Below are positions 29,101 through 38,275 of a DNA stretch of 64,000 nt, one piece after another; within the stretch, counting starts at the first letter, position 1, and each line of letters begins with the position of its first letter. The DNA comes from Candidatus Limnocylindrales bacterium (lineage in GTDB: Bacteria > Desulfobacterota > Binatia > UBA1149 > CAITLU01). The stretch lies in NCBI GenBank assembly GCA_035626395.1, contig DASPNR010000007.1:357012-421011 (forward strand), read 5' to 3'. The notes under the pieces were generated by a model. It made no database searches. It was not told where the DNA came from and saw only the letters and a list, made by a program, of their open reading frames with translations. Made by a program: the position numbers and the translations under genes.

Positions 29101-30360
29101 ATGGACCTGCAGCAAAAACTCGCCGTTCTCGCCGACGCCGCCAAGTACGACGCTTCCTGCGCCAGCAACAGCGGCGTCCAACGAACCTCGCGCAACAGCA
29201 ACGGCGTCGGCTCGGTTACCGGAGCCGGCATCTGCCACAGCTTCACCCCGGATGGCCGTTGCGTGTCCCTGCTGAAGATTCTCCTGACCAACTACTGCAT
29301 CTACGACTGCCTCTACTGCGTGAATCGCGTGTCGAGCGACGTGCAGCGTGCGCGCTTCACCCCGGACGAGGTGGTACAGCTCACGCTCGATTTTTATTGG
29401 CGCAATTACATCGAGGGTCTGTTTCTCAGCTCCGGCGTCATCCGGAATCCAGATTACACGATGGAGCAGGTCGTGGCCGTCGCGCGAAAGCTGCGCGTGG
29501 AGCACGAGTTTCGAGGCTACATCCACCTGAAGACGATTCCCGAGGCCAGCCAGGCGCTGATCGATGAAGCCGGGCGGTACGCCGACCGCATCAGCATCAA
29601 CATCGAGCTGCCCACGCGCGCCGACCTGGCCCAGCTCGCGCCGGAGAAGAATGCGGAGCGCATTCAGCAGGCCATGGGCGCGATCCGAGAACGCATCGAT
29701 GCGAGCGCAGAGGAGCGGAAGGACGGCGCGGGCGGCACGGGATTCGCGGCCGCCGGCCAGACGACGCAGATGATCGTCGGCGCCACCGATGCGCCCGATC
29801 ACACGATTCTGCAGCAAGCCACGACTTTATATTCCAATTACAAGCTGCGGCGCGTTTACTATTCGGCGTTCAGCCCGATCCCGAGCGCGTCGAGCAAGCT
29901 GCCGCTCTTGGCGCCGCCGCTCGTGCGCGAGCATCGCCTCTACCAGGCCGATTGGTTGATGCGCTTTTATGGTTTCCAGGCGCACGAGATCACCAGCCAG
30001 GCAGCGCCGAACCTCGACCTGCGCATCGACCCGAAGCTCGCGTGGGCGTTGCGCAACCGACACGCGTTCCCGGTGGACGTGAACAAAGCTCCGCGTGCGC
30101 TCCTGCTGCGCGTGCCAGGGCTTGGCGTGAGGAACGTCGACCGGATCATCCAGGCGCGACGTTGGTCGAGCGTGCGCCTGGCAGACCTGATTCGCCTCCG
30201 CGTGCCAATCAAGAAAGCGCTGCCGTTCATCGAAGCAGCCGATCATCACCCCGGTCGCGAGCTGGACAGCGATCGCCTGGCTGCTCGCCTCAAACCTCCG
30301 CCCGAGCAGATGGATCTGTTCAGCGCGCCGGAGGCATCCGTGCTGGATGGGCAGCTTTAG
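29101..30360 (+). CDS. Putative DNA modification/repair radical SAM protein (UDG-linked family)
   Basis: 419 aa from the ATG at 29101; an ATG ten codons upstream (29071) is also possible. The [4Fe-4S] motif is C66-x3-C70-x2-C73 in NYCIYDCLYCVNR. The start LQQKLAVLADAAKYDASCAS and the segments SFTPDGRCVSLLKIL, GLFLSSGVIRNPDYTMEQ, YIHLKTIPEA and GQTTQMIVGATDAPD fit the uncharacterised radical-SAM family (TIGR03916) that occurs next to a DUF4130-UDG fusion. A helix-hairpin-helix-like end (LLRVPGLGVRNVDRIIQARR) suggests DNA contact. The linked UdgX gene follows 110 bases downstream. Substrate unknown. Some stretches (TTTTTATTGGCGCAATTACA) are AT-richer than neighbouring genes. Confidence 0.9.
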   Translation: MDLQQKLAVLADAAKYDASCASNSGVQRTSRNSNGVGSVTGAGICHSFTPDGRCVSLLKILLTNYCIYDCLYCVNRVSSDVQRARFTPDEVVQLTLDFYWRNYIEGLFLSSGVIRNPDYTMEQVVAVARKLRVEHEFRGYIHLKTIPEASQALIDEAGRYADRISINIELPTRADLAQLAPEKNAERIQQAMGAIRERIDASAEERKDGAGGTGFAAAGQTTQMIVGATDAPDHTILQQATTLYSNYKLRRVYYSAFSPIPSASSKLPLLAPPLVREHRLYQADWLMRFYGFQAHEITSQAAPNLDLRIDPKLAWALRNRHAFPVDVNKAPRALLLRVPGLGVRNVDRIIQARRWSSVRLADLIRLRVPIKKALPFIEAADHHPGRELDSDRLAARLKPPPEQMDLFSAPEASVLDGQL

Positions 30361-30470
30361 TGAAGCGTGAGCGAGACTGACGCGGAAGGAGCGCCGCGGC
30401 TGCGCCGCGCTTTCCCGGTCCGGTTGCAGACAGCGCTGAAGCAAGCTGAAGCCCGCGCGGCGGCGAAGCA

Positions 30471-31919
30471 GTGAGACTGAACAACATCGAGCCGAACTTC
30501 GAGTCGTGGCAAAGCGCCGCAAGAGGGGCGTTGCACGATGAACTGTCGCCAAGCGACGTCGTGTGGAACTCCAGTGCCGGCGAACCCTCCCTCGACCTTT
30601 TCGGCGGCGCAGGTCGCGCCGTTCCCGCCGCGCAGGGATCGGTCGATGACGACGCACACACGGGCGGCGCTGTCGGCACGGAGCGCCGCGCCTTCCGCGT
30701 CCCAGCCGCGTTTCTGAAGACCGCGCGCGTCGTCGCCTTGCACTCGGACGAATCGAGGTGGTCGCTGCTCTACCGTGTGTTGTGGCGGCTCACCCACGGC
30801 GAGCCGAAGCTGTTGGAGATTCCCACGGATCGGGACGTTGTCGCTCTGCGGCACATGGAACAGGAAGTACGAAAGGATGCGTATCGCATGCGGCAATACG
30901 TCCGATTCCGGGAAACGCAGCTCGAGGGCGAGCGATGGTTCGTGGCGTGGTACGAGCCCGAGCACGAGTCGATCCAACTGAACGAACGATTTTTCGCCGA
31001 CCGATTTACGAACATGCGCTGGAGCATCCTTACGCCAAAGCGCTGCATGCACTGGAATGGTGAGGAGATCAGCTTCAGCGCGGGTGCGGACAAGTCGCGT
31101 GCGCCTCTCGCCGACGACGTGGAATCGCTTTGGATCACGTACTACTCCAGCATCTTCAACCCCGCGCGCGTGAAGGTCCGCGCGATGAAAGCGCAGATGC
31201 CGGTGCGCAACTGGAAGAATCTTCCCGAAGCGAACGCCATCGCACCGCTACTCGCCAACGCGCCGATCCGCGTCAACGCCATGATCGAGCGCAGTGAATT
31301 GCAGCGCGTGCACGACAGCGACTACTCACTCGCCCAACCGCCGCAGACACGCGACTGGCCGTTGCTGCGCGATGCCGCGCGGACGTGCAAAGCGTGCCCG
31401 CTTTGGAGAAACGCGACGTGCACCGTGTTCGGAGAAGGCTCGCTTGATGCGCGCGTCGTCCTGGTCGGTGAACAGCCCGGCAATGATGAAGACCTCGCCG
31501 GCAAGCCATTCATCGGTCCCGCCGGTCAGGTGCTCGATCGCGCGCTCGCGGCGGCGGGGATCGGCCGTTCGCAGCTCTACGTCACGAACGCGGTGAAGCA
31601 CTTCCAATGGGAGCCGCGCGGCAAACGCCGCATTCACAAAAGGCCGGGCGCACGCGACATCGCAGCATGCCGTCCATGGCTCGAGGCGGAATTGGAACTG
31701 TTGAAACCGGAACTGGTCGTCGCGCTCGGCGCTACCGCGGCCCGTTCGCTGTTCGACACGCAGATCGGCGTCACCGAGACGCGCGGGCGCATCCTCGATT
31801 CCCGATTCGGCCCCACGCTCGTGACGATTCATCCGTCCGCGCTGCTCCGCCTGCCGCCAGGAGCGCAATACGAGTCCGGGTTCCAGAAGTTCGTCGCCGA
31901 CCTGCGCCAGATGCTCTAA
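30471..31919 (+). CDS. udgX: DUF4130 - UdgX-type uracil-DNA glycosylase fusion
   Basis: 482 aa from the GTG at 30471 (NNIEPNFESWQSAARGAL). Residues about 1-270 are the DUF4130 region (EEVRKDAYRMRQYVRFRET-type core; ERFFADRFTNMRWSILTPKR). From about 300 comes a family-4-like uracil-DNA glycosylase: CKACPLWRNATC (Fe-S cysteines), GEQPGNDEDLAGKPFIGPAG with GEQPG at 333-337, YVTNAVKHFQWEP, and the UdgX-specific R-loop KRRIH at 385-389. In the characterised mycobacterial UdgX the loop His forms a covalent bond with the abasic site left by uracil; H389 is the equivalent here. A second C-x-n Fe-S cysteine is in AACRPWL. Paired with the radical-SAM gene just upstream, as in other bacteria. Confidence 0.92.
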   Translation: MRLNNIEPNFESWQSAARGALHDELSPSDVVWNSSAGEPSLDLFGGAGRAVPAAQGSVDDDAHTGGAVGTERRAFRVPAAFLKTARVVALHSDESRWSLLYRVLWRLTHGEPKLLEIPTDRDVVALRHMEQEVRKDAYRMRQYVRFRETQLEGERWFVAWYEPEHESIQLNERFFADRFTNMRWSILTPKRCMHWNGEEISFSAGADKSRAPLADDVESLWITYYSSIFNPARVKVRAMKAQMPVRNWKNLPEANAIAPLLANAPIRVNAMIERSELQRVHDSDYSLAQPPQTRDWPLLRDAARTCKACPLWRNATCTVFGEGSLDARVVLVGEQPGNDEDLAGKPFIGPAGQVLDRALAAAGIGRSQLYVTNAVKHFQWEPRGKRRIHKRPGARDIAACRPWLEAELELLKPELVVALGATAARSLFDTQIGVTETRGRILDSRFGPTLVTIHPSALLRLPPGAQYESGFQKFVADLRQML

Positions 31920-33334
31920 CCGAGCCGCCGCAGGACGGCCTGCGCCGCCCAATAGCCGCACATCCCATGCACGCCGCCCCCGGGCGGAGTCGAGCTCGAG
32001 CAGAGGAAGAGGCGCGGATTGGGCGTGGTGTAGGGATTCCAGCGCGGCACCGGGCGGAAGAGGAACTGTCGCAGCACATTCGCGCCGCCGCCGATGTCGC
32101 CGCCGATCATGTTCGCATTGTGACGTTCGATGTCGCTGGAGGTCATGACATGGCGGGCCAGGATCTGATCGCGGAAACCTGGCGCGCACGCTTCGATGCG
32201 TTGTTCGATTCGCGCCGTCACGTCCAGATCGCACCCGTGCGGCATGTGACAGTAAGCCCACCCGGTGTGCTGCCCGGCCGGGGCGCGCGTCGCATCGAAC
32301 AAGGACTGCTGCGCGACGAGCACGAACGGACGCTCGGAAACGCGGCCATGAAAGGCATCATCCTCGGACGCGGCGATTTCCTCGAAGCTCTCGCCGATGT
32401 GGACAGTCGCGGCGCGCCGGCAGTCCGGGTTTTTCCATGGGATCGGGCCGCGCAGCGCCCAGTCGATCTTGAACACGCCGGGGCCGTAGCGAAACCGTTC
32501 GAGTCTCCGCCGATAGCCTGACGGCAACGCTTCGCCGGCGATGGCAGCGATTTGTCTCGGCGTCAGATCGAACAATACCGCTCTGGATTCTGGCACGTCG
32601 CCGAGAGAGCGGACGACCGTGTCGGTCTGAAGTGCGCCGCCGTGCTCGCACAGGCAACGCAGCAGCGCATCGACGATCGCCTGCGACCCGCCGCGTGCAC
32701 ACGGCCAGTCGAATGCATGCGCGGCGACGGCGAGTGCCAATCCGAACGATGCACTGGCGAGGGCTTCGAGCGGGAGAAACGAATGCGCTGCGCAGCCCGC
32801 GAACAGGGCGCGCGCACCCTTTGTGTGAAACCGGCGAATCACATTGGCGCACGAGCGGACGGCGACTGCTCCAAATCGCGCCATCAACAATGGGTGTTTC
32901 GGCCAGCGAATTGGCCGCAGGATGTCCTCGAAGAACGCGTCGTGGGAGTCGACAAACGGCCGGAGCAGGTCACGCCACGCGGGACCATCCCTTCCCAGCG
33001 CCGAAGCGGTCGCCTCCAAGGAACGTTCGAGCACGGCCGCACTGCCGCTGGAGAAGGCATGCGCGAGCGGCAGCGGGCACCGCACCCACTCCAGTCCATG
33101 GCGCTCGAGCTCGAGCTCACGAAAGACCGGCGACGCCAGACCCATCGGGTGGATGGCCGCGCAAACATCGTGATGGAATTTCGGCAACGTGAGCTCGGCG
33201 GTGCGACAGCCCCCGCCCGCAACGCCCTTCGCCTCCATCACGAGCACACGGTAGCCGGCCCGCGCCAGGCACGTCGCTGCCGTCAGGCCGTTCGGGCCCG
33301 CGCCCACGACCACCACCTCATAGGAATCCGCCAT
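31916..33334 (-). CDS. FAD-dependent oxidoreductase, phytoene-desaturase/amine-oxidase-like
   Basis: 472 aa. The Rossmann motif VVVGAGPNGLTAATCLARAG at residues 7-26 and the following VMEAKGVAGGGCRT bind FAD. The C-terminal FAD motif is LFLCSSSTPPGGGVHGMCGYWAA. It fits the CrtI/NAD(P)/FAD-dependent oxidoreductase group sometimes called pyridine-nucleotide-disulphide or PDS-like; the substrate is not predictable and no carotenoid genes are nearby. It is convergent with udgX and overlaps its end by four bases. The start MADSYEVVVVGAG is typical. Confidence 0.88.
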   Translation of the reverse strand: MADSYEVVVVGAGPNGLTAATCLARAGYRVLVMEAKGVAGGGCRTAELTLPKFHHDVCAAIHPMGLASPVFRELELERHGLEWVRCPLPLAHAFSSGSAAVLERSLEATASALGRDGPAWRDLLRPFVDSHDAFFEDILRPIRWPKHPLLMARFGAVAVRSCANVIRRFHTKGARALFAGCAAHSFLPLEALASASFGLALAVAAHAFDWPCARGGSQAIVDALLRCLCEHGGALQTDTVVRSLGDVPESRAVLFDLTPRQIAAIAGEALPSGYRRRLERFRYGPGVFKIDWALRGPIPWKNPDCRRAATVHIGESFEEIAASEDDAFHGRVSERPFVLVAQQSLFDATRAPAGQHTGWAYCHMPHGCDLDVTARIEQRIEACAPGFRDQILARHVMTSSDIERHNANMIGGDIGGGANVLRQFLFRPVPRWNPYTTPNPRLFLCSSSTPPGGGVHGMCGYWAAQAVLRRLG

Positions 33335-33418
33335 GCCTGTTCCCGGTTTGCGCTGCCGCGCTGCACGACAGTGTGCCGCACGAAAACGAGGAATGCAGGT
33401 TCGAGAGCAGTGTTCGCG

Positions 33419-34765
33419 CTAATTCACGCTAGCCAGGTTCACCCCCTGCGACGCCTCCTGCTGCGCCCGCATCCGCTTCTGCTCGAGATGATTGAGATAT
33501 GTCTCAGCCGCCGCCCGCGTCTTCTGATCCGCCGAGGCCGATCGGAACGCACGCTCCGCTTCCTCGAAGCGGTTGGCGCCGAGCTGCGCGATTCCCACCA
33601 GGAGCTCGATGGAACCGCGCTGCTCGTCCGGCGCTTTCGCGAGCGCCTTTGCCAAGGCTTCGCGTGCCAGCTCGAAGCGGTCGCGCTGGAGATGGAGCTG
33701 ACCGAGCAGCAGCAGGCTCTGCCCGCTCGGCAGCAGGTCTCCAGCCTTGGCCAGCGGTGCCAGGGCGCGATCGGTCTCGCGCGCGGCGATCAGGCAGTTG
33801 GCGAGCAGCTCGTAGGCCTCGCCGTCGCCGTGGACGACGCCGGCCGTCATCCCTTCCTCCATCGTCTGCGCGCAGCGGTAGGGAAGGTCGTGCGCGAAGA
33901 AGAAGCGCGCAAGCTGGCGATATTCGCGGTCCTCGTCGAGCAGGCGCGCGGTGTGGGCCAGGCCCATCGTGGCCACCGCGTCGCCGCCGCGCCCGAGCGT
34001 GTTCTCGATGGTGGCAAGCTGAATCCAGTAGCGCTTGGTCTGCGGTGACAGCGCCACCAGGCGCTCGAGCGTGGCCGCGACGCCGGCGTAGTCCTGGAGC
34101 TCGAACTGGATCGCCGCCATCAGCTGCAGCCAGCTCTCGCGCGGCTGGCCCATTCTGCCGATGGCCTCCTGCGCCGGCACGCGCGCCTCAGCGTACTTCT
34201 CCTGCTGCACGAGGATCATCGCCTTGAGGAAGTAGGCTTCCGGCTTGGGATCCTCCGCAGCCGCGAACCAGCGGTCGATCAGCTCGAGTGCCTGCGCGTA
34301 CTGGCCACTCTGCGTGTGGATCTGAGCCAGCGAGTACATCAGTCCCTGCCGCGCCGCCGGATCGAGCGCGTCCTGCGCCAGCGACTTCTCGAACTCCTGC
34401 GCGGCCGCCTCCGTAGTGCCCTTGGAGAGCAGGATGTAGCCGCGGAAGCGATGGATCTGCGCGATGTCCGCCGGCTCGAGCTTTCGAACCCTGGCCAGGT
34501 CGTCGACGATGCGCAGTGCGTCGTCGAGCTTGTTGTCCTCCATGGAGGAGTTGGCGCGGAGCAGACGTTCGGCGATGGCAGGTGTGACCGTGACCGAAGC
34601 GCCTGTCTGGCTCTGGGAAGCGTGTGCAGGCGCCGCGAGCAGCGCCACAGCAAGAAGCAACGCAGCGCCGCGCCGCGCGAGTGCGCGGCGGCAAGGAAGG
34701 GGATGTCCGGCGGCGCTGTCTCGCCGCCCGCTGCGAAGATCGCGCCTGGCGCCAACTGCTTTCAT
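33419..34765 (-). CDS. TPR-repeat periplasmic protein of the TonB operon
   Basis: 448 aa from the ATG at 34765, 13 bases after the tonB stop; a longer frame overlaps tonB and is rejected. A basic N-region and hydrophobic stretch (ALARRGAALLLAVALLAAPAHA) form a signal peptide ending near residue 46. Eight or so tetratricopeptide-like helical pairs follow (e.g. YILLSKGTTEAAAQEFEKSL, LMYSLAQIHTQSGQYAQALE, LLLLGQLHLQRDRFELAREA). TPR proteins of this kind end the DUF3450-type TonB operons of Shewanella and Vibrio, where they help receptor-specific energy transfer. It is the last gene of the seven-gene cluster. Confidence 0.85.
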   Translation of the reverse strand: MKAVGARRDLRSGRRDSAAGHPLPCRRALARRGAALLLAVALLAAPAHASQSQTGASVTVTPAIAERLLRANSSMEDNKLDDALRIVDDLARVRKLEPADIAQIHRFRGYILLSKGTTEAAAQEFEKSLAQDALDPAARQGLMYSLAQIHTQSGQYAQALELIDRWFAAAEDPKPEAYFLKAMILVQQEKYAEARVPAQEAIGRMGQPRESWLQLMAAIQFELQDYAGVAATLERLVALSPQTKRYWIQLATIENTLGRGGDAVATMGLAHTARLLDEDREYRQLARFFFAHDLPYRCAQTMEEGMTAGVVHGDGEAYELLANCLIAARETDRALAPLAKAGDLLPSGQSLLLLGQLHLQRDRFELAREALAKALAKAPDEQRGSIELLVGIAQLGANRFEEAERAFRSASADQKTRAAAETYLNHLEQKRMRAQQEASQGVNLASVN

Positions 34766-34778
34766 GGGTTGTCCGTGG

Positions 34779-35426
34779 TCACGCGTCCAGCTTGAACCGC
34801 AGCACGACCTCGATGCCCGGCGTTTCCACCGTCTGTCCCGATCGCATCTGCGGCTCGTATTTCCATTTGGCAACGGCCGCGGCGGCCGCGCGTTCGAAGA
34901 TCGAGTTGCTCGACTTGACGACGGCGACGTCTTTGACGGAGCCCGCCGTCGAGATGGTGAAGCGAAGCTGCACCCAGCCTTCGAGGCCGCGCCGCGCCGC
35001 CTGCGGGGGATACTGCGGCTCTACGCGCACCAGCGGCAGCGCGCCGCGATCGCTCATGCCGCCGCCGAAGGCGAGGCCGCCGGGAATGCCTCGGCCGTCG
35101 CCGCCGCCACCGCCGGCAGATCCGAACTCGGCCCCGATGCCGGCGGCTATCGCCCGGACGTCAAGGCCCAGGTCGACGCCCTTCTGCTCGGCCACCGCCA
35201 TCGTCGGCACGACCGGCACCTGCTCGGGCTTTGCGCGCTGAGGCTTCTCGCGCTTCTTCTCTTCGACCTCGACTTCGCGGCGCAGCCGTACGAACTCGAC
35301 CTTGGCGAGATGCACGGTCTCGGCCGCCTCGGTGCGCGTCCTGGTCATGCGGCCGAGAAAGCCGAACATGCTCGCGGTCAGGAACGTGGCCAGCACGAAC
35401 GCAACGGGGAAGCGGAGCATCGACAT
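34779..35426 (-). CDS. tonB: Energy transducer TonB
   Basis: 215 aa. A single N-terminal membrane anchor (FPVAFVLATFLTASMFGFLG, residues about 6-25) is followed by a charged Lys/Pro/Glu segment (VEVEEKKREKPQRAKPEQ), which is shorter than in E. coli. Then come a Gly-rich linker and the C-terminal TonB domain: RVEPQYPPQAARRGLEGWVQ, FTISTAGSVKDVAVVKSS and YEPQMRSGQ. TonB couples inner-membrane proton motive force to outer-membrane receptors such as the one at 20679-23282. It starts 3 bases after the exbD upstream. Confidence 0.93.
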   Translation of the reverse strand: MSMLRFPVAFVLATFLTASMFGFLGRMTRTRTEAAETVHLAKVEFVRLRREVEVEEKKREKPQRAKPEQVPVVPTMAVAEQKGVDLGLDVRAIAAGIGAEFGSAGGGGGDGRGIPGGLAFGGGMSDRGALPLVRVEPQYPPQAARRGLEGWVQLRFTISTAGSVKDVAVVKSSNSIFERAAAAAVAKWKYEPQMRSGQTVETPGIEVVLRFKLDA

Positions 35427-35429
35427 CCC

Positions 35430-35846
35430 CTACTTCGACTCGGGCCCGGAGGCGCCGATGGCGACCTTCTTGACGCCGCCGAGCTTCACCTCGTCCATCA
35501 CCTGCGCGAGCAGGCCTGCCCTGGCACTCTTGTCGGCGATCACGATCACCGAGTCCTCGGGACGTTCCAGGTGCAGTCGCTCGATGGTCGGACGGATCTC
35601 GCGCATGTCGACCTGGCGGCGATCCATCCAGATCTCACCGTTGGGCCGGATGGCAACCAGGATGTTGCCCGACTCCTCGTGCACGGCCGTCTGCGCTTGC
35701 GGGCGCGACACGGTGACGCCCGCCTCGCGCACGAACGAGGTCGTGATGATGAAGAAGATCAGGAGGTTCAGGACGAAGTCGAGCATCGGCGCCAGGTCGA
35801 TGCCGTGCTCCTCGCCCTCGTGCGACGCATGTCTGCGACCGAGCAT
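35430..35846 (-). CDS. exbD: ExbD/TolR family protein (second copy)
   Basis: 138 aa with one N-terminal membrane helix (IDLAPMLDFVLNLLIFFIIT) carrying the conserved proton-conducting Asp in APMLD, then a periplasmic domain (IWMDRRQVDMREIRPTIERL, DKSARAGLLAQVMDEVKLGG). ExbD works with ExbB as the proton-driven motor for TonB. It is paralogous to the gene immediately upstream; the tonB start lies 3 bases past its stop. Confidence 0.93.
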   Translation of the reverse strand: MLGRRHASHEGEEHGIDLAPMLDFVLNLLIFFIITTSFVREAGVTVSRPQAQTAVHEESGNILVAIRPNGEIWMDRRQVDMREIRPTIERLHLERPEDSVIVIADKSARAGLLAQVMDEVKLGGVKKVAIGASGPESK

Positions 35847-35852
35847 CGCCGC

Positions 35853-36281
35853 CTACCTCGAGGATGTCCCGACCGAGACGTTCTGCACGCCGCCCAGCCG
35901 CACCTGATCGATCACCTGCACGAGCAGCCCGGTCTCGGTGTTCTGTTCGGCCGTGACCATGACGCCCCAGTCCGGTTTCTGCGCGTGCAGGCGGTCGACG
36001 TTGGCGCGCACGGCGCGCACGTCCACCACGCGGTTGTCCACGAGGATCTCGCCGCTCTGCTTGACCACGACCGAAATGCTGCCCGTGCTCTTCTCGGCGC
36101 CGGCCGTCGCCGAGCCGGCGGCGCCGCCGCCGTGGCGCTGCACCTCGATGCCGACCTCCTTGACGAACACGGCGGTGATGATGAAGAAGATGAGCAGGTT
36201 CAGGACGAAGTCGAGCATCGGCGCCAGGTCGATCCCCGCGCCTTCCTCGATCGCCGCCGAATGTCGCCGCGTCTTGCGCAC
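35853..36281 (-). CDS. exbD: ExbD/TolR family protein (first copy)
   Basis: 142 aa, with the same architecture as the next gene: IDLAPMLDFVLNLLIFFIIT membrane helix with the functional Asp, then a periplasmic domain with a Gly/Ala insertion (HGGGAAGSATAGAEKS) and ILVDNRVVDVRAVRANVDRL, TEQNTETGLLVQVIDQVRLGG. Membrane helices of the two copies are nearly identical while the periplasmic parts differ. Paired exbD genes are usual in DUF3450-type TonB operons. Confidence 0.93.
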   Translation of the reverse strand: MRKTRRHSAAIEEGAGIDLAPMLDFVLNLLIFFIITAVFVKEVGIEVQRHGGGAAGSATAGAEKSTGSISVVVKQSGEILVDNRVVDVRAVRANVDRLHAQKPDWGVMVTAEQNTETGLLVQVIDQVRLGGVQNVSVGTSSR

Positions 36282-36282
36282 G

Positions 36283-36897
36283 TCAGTACACCAGCTTGTC
36301 GCCGATCAGCTCGGTCTCGCGCGCGGTGCGCGAGCGGAAGTGATAGACCGGGTACAGGCCCGAGATGCTGACGGCGAGGCCCGTCAGAGTGCAGATCATG
36401 GCTTCGGATACGCCGCTGGCCATTGCGCGCGCGTCGGCCGAGCCCTTCATGGCCATCGAGTCGAAGACCTCGAGCATGCCGCCGACCGTGCCGATCAGCC
36501 CGAGCAGCGGTGAGAGCGGCACCAGCACGCGCAGCAGTGGAGCGTTGGTGTTCATCGCCGCGTTCAGCCGCGAGATCATCGCCGTTCGGATCTGGTGTGC
36601 GCACCAGGAGTGGTGATCGCTGCGCGACTCCCACGCGCGCACCGCCTCGCGCGTCTGGCGCGGCAGCACGCGGCGGAAGTACCACCAGCGCTCCAGCACG
36701 AGCGTCCACAGGACAACGCCGCACGCGAAGATCGCGACGACGAACGGGCCGCCTTCGTCGATCAGGGCCTGCACCGGCGCGGCCAGCTCCTGAACGCGCG
36801 CCAGGATCAGCTCCGGCAGCACGGTGAAGGCATCCGGCGCGTCCACAGACGTTGCGGTCATCCGCCCGAGGAACTGCGCGAAGATCATCTCAGCCAT
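36283..36897 (-). CDS. exbB: ExbB/TolQ-type MotA proton channel protein
   Basis: 204 aa from the ATG at 36897, which overlaps the end of the upstream ExbB-like gene by 8 bases. Three membrane segments: about residues 50-70 (FVVAIFACGVVLWTLVLERW), 125-145 (LVPLSPLLGLIGTVGGMLEV) and 165-185 (AMICTLTGLAVSISGLYPVY). The conserved LLGLIGTV.GM motif is present. It is the short, DUF-free ExbB (TonB2-system ExbB) of the pair in this operon. Confidence 0.92.
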   Translation of the reverse strand: MAEMIFAQFLGRMTATSVDAPDAFTVLPELILARVQELAAPVQALIDEGGPFVVAIFACGVVLWTLVLERWWYFRRVLPRQTREAVRAWESRSDHHSWCAHQIRTAMISRLNAAMNTNAPLLRVLVPLSPLLGLIGTVGGMLEVFDSMAMKGSADARAMASGVSEAMICTLTGLAVSISGLYPVYHFRSRTARETELIGDKLVY

Positions 36898-38275
36898 CGC
36901 GGTGCCGCGCCTTGGCGCGCTCGAGCCGCTCGGCCAGAATGCCCGCGCTCTGCTCGTCCAGGATCTGCACGACGCCGCGCGACATCGACGCCAGCCCGGC
37001 ATTCATGAACAGCAGCGGGATCGCGATGCCGAGGCCGAGCACCGTGGCGATCATGGCCTGACCGATGCCGTTGGCCATCAGGCGCGGGTCGGAGGACCCG
37101 GACTCGGTGATGGACTGGAACGTGATGATCATGCCGATCACGGTTCCGATCAGCCCGAGCAGCGGACCGGCGGCAACGGTCAGGCGCAGGAACGCCTGGA
37201 AACGCTCCAGGCGCGGCACCTCGCGAAGCACCGCCTCCGAGATGCGAAGCTCGACGACTTCGGCGTCCTCTTCGATCGTCTCGGGCGTCGTGCGCACCGA
37301 GCGCAGCACGCGGCCGAGCGGGTTGTCCGTCCGCGGCTGGTCGAGGTTGGCGAGCTGGCGGCGCACGGCCAGGCGCGTCCAGACCAGGTAGAGCGTCTGG
37401 TAGAGCGCGGCGAGAACGCCGATCAAACCGACGGCGATGATCAGGTAGCCGACGGCTTCGCCCTTCTCGATGCGTTCCATCATGTCGGGGCGCTGCACGA
37501 TCATCGTCAGCAGCACGCCGCGCGTCGGATCCACCGCGGCGTGCACGTAGCCCTCGCGCGCAGTCTGGAGATCGCGCGCCAGCGAGGTCAGATCGTCGGA
37601 CGGCTGGCGTGCCAGCACGGCAAGCTGGCCGAGGCTCGGCAGATAGTTCAGGTAGCGGCCTTCCGACATCGCCACGAAGCTGCCGATGCGCACGACCTGC
37701 GCCTGGCGGGCATTCCCGCTGGCCTCGACGATGGTTGCCGGGAAGCGCACGACGCGTCCGCTCTCCGTCATCTCCCGCTGCAACTCGAACCACAGCCGCT
37801 CCAGATCCTCCGTGGACGGCAGAAATTTGGCCTTGCCCAGCTCGGTGAAGAACTTGTCGCGTCCGGGGTACTGCGCCGACAGAAGCGATGTGTACATGAC
37901 GTTGGCGCCGTCGCCCGCAACCTGCCGCACCACGCCGAACAGCTCGCCGAGGCTGCCCATGCGCTGGTTCATCAGGTCTTCCTGCTCGGCCAGCTTACGC
38001 TCGTTCTCGTCGAAGCGCGCCGACAGTGCCTTGCTGCGCGCCTCGGCCTCGTCCCGCTTGCGCACGGCCTCCGCGAGCATGCGCGCCTGATCCTGCTTGC
38101 TGGCAAGAAAGATGCGCTCACGCTCGGCATTGACCTTTTCGTGCTCGGCACGCGCGTTGCGCGTCCGTTCGAGCAGCTCTTCGAGCGTAGCCGGCTTGTC
38201 GGCGGCGCCCGCCGGCAACGTCGACAGGACCACGGCCACAGCCGCAGTGGCAAGGATGGAAAGACGGGCGATCAC
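36890..38275 (-). CDS. Large ExbB-like MotA/TolQ/ExbB protein with periplasmic N-domain (TtpC-like)
   Basis: 461 aa from the GTG at 38275, which overlaps the DUF3450 stop by four bases. A signal/anchor segment (ARLSILATAAVAVVLSTLPA) precedes a coiled-coil (about 30-110, LEELLERTRNARAEHEKVNA), a periplasmic domain, and a MotA/ExbB membrane domain from about 265 with YLIIAVGLIGVLAALYQTLY, AAGPLLGLIGTVIGMIITFQ and AMIATVLGLGIAIPLLFMNA. This extended form is like TtpC of the Vibrio TonB2 system. It probably stabilises energy transfer to one class of receptor. Confidence 0.9.
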   Translation of the reverse strand: MIARLSILATAAVAVVLSTLPAGAADKPATLEELLERTRNARAEHEKVNAERERIFLASKQDQARMLAEAVRKRDEAEARSKALSARFDENERKLAEQEDLMNQRMGSLGELFGVVRQVAGDGANVMYTSLLSAQYPGRDKFFTELGKAKFLPSTEDLERLWFELQREMTESGRVVRFPATIVEASGNARQAQVVRIGSFVAMSEGRYLNYLPSLGQLAVLARQPSDDLTSLARDLQTAREGYVHAAVDPTRGVLLTMIVQRPDMMERIEKGEAVGYLIIAVGLIGVLAALYQTLYLVWTRLAVRRQLANLDQPRTDNPLGRVLRSVRTTPETIEEDAEVVELRISEAVLREVPRLERFQAFLRLTVAAGPLLGLIGTVIGMIITFQSITESGSSDPRLMANGIGQAMIATVLGLGIAIPLLFMNAGLASMSRGVVQILDEQSAGILAERLERAKARHRDG

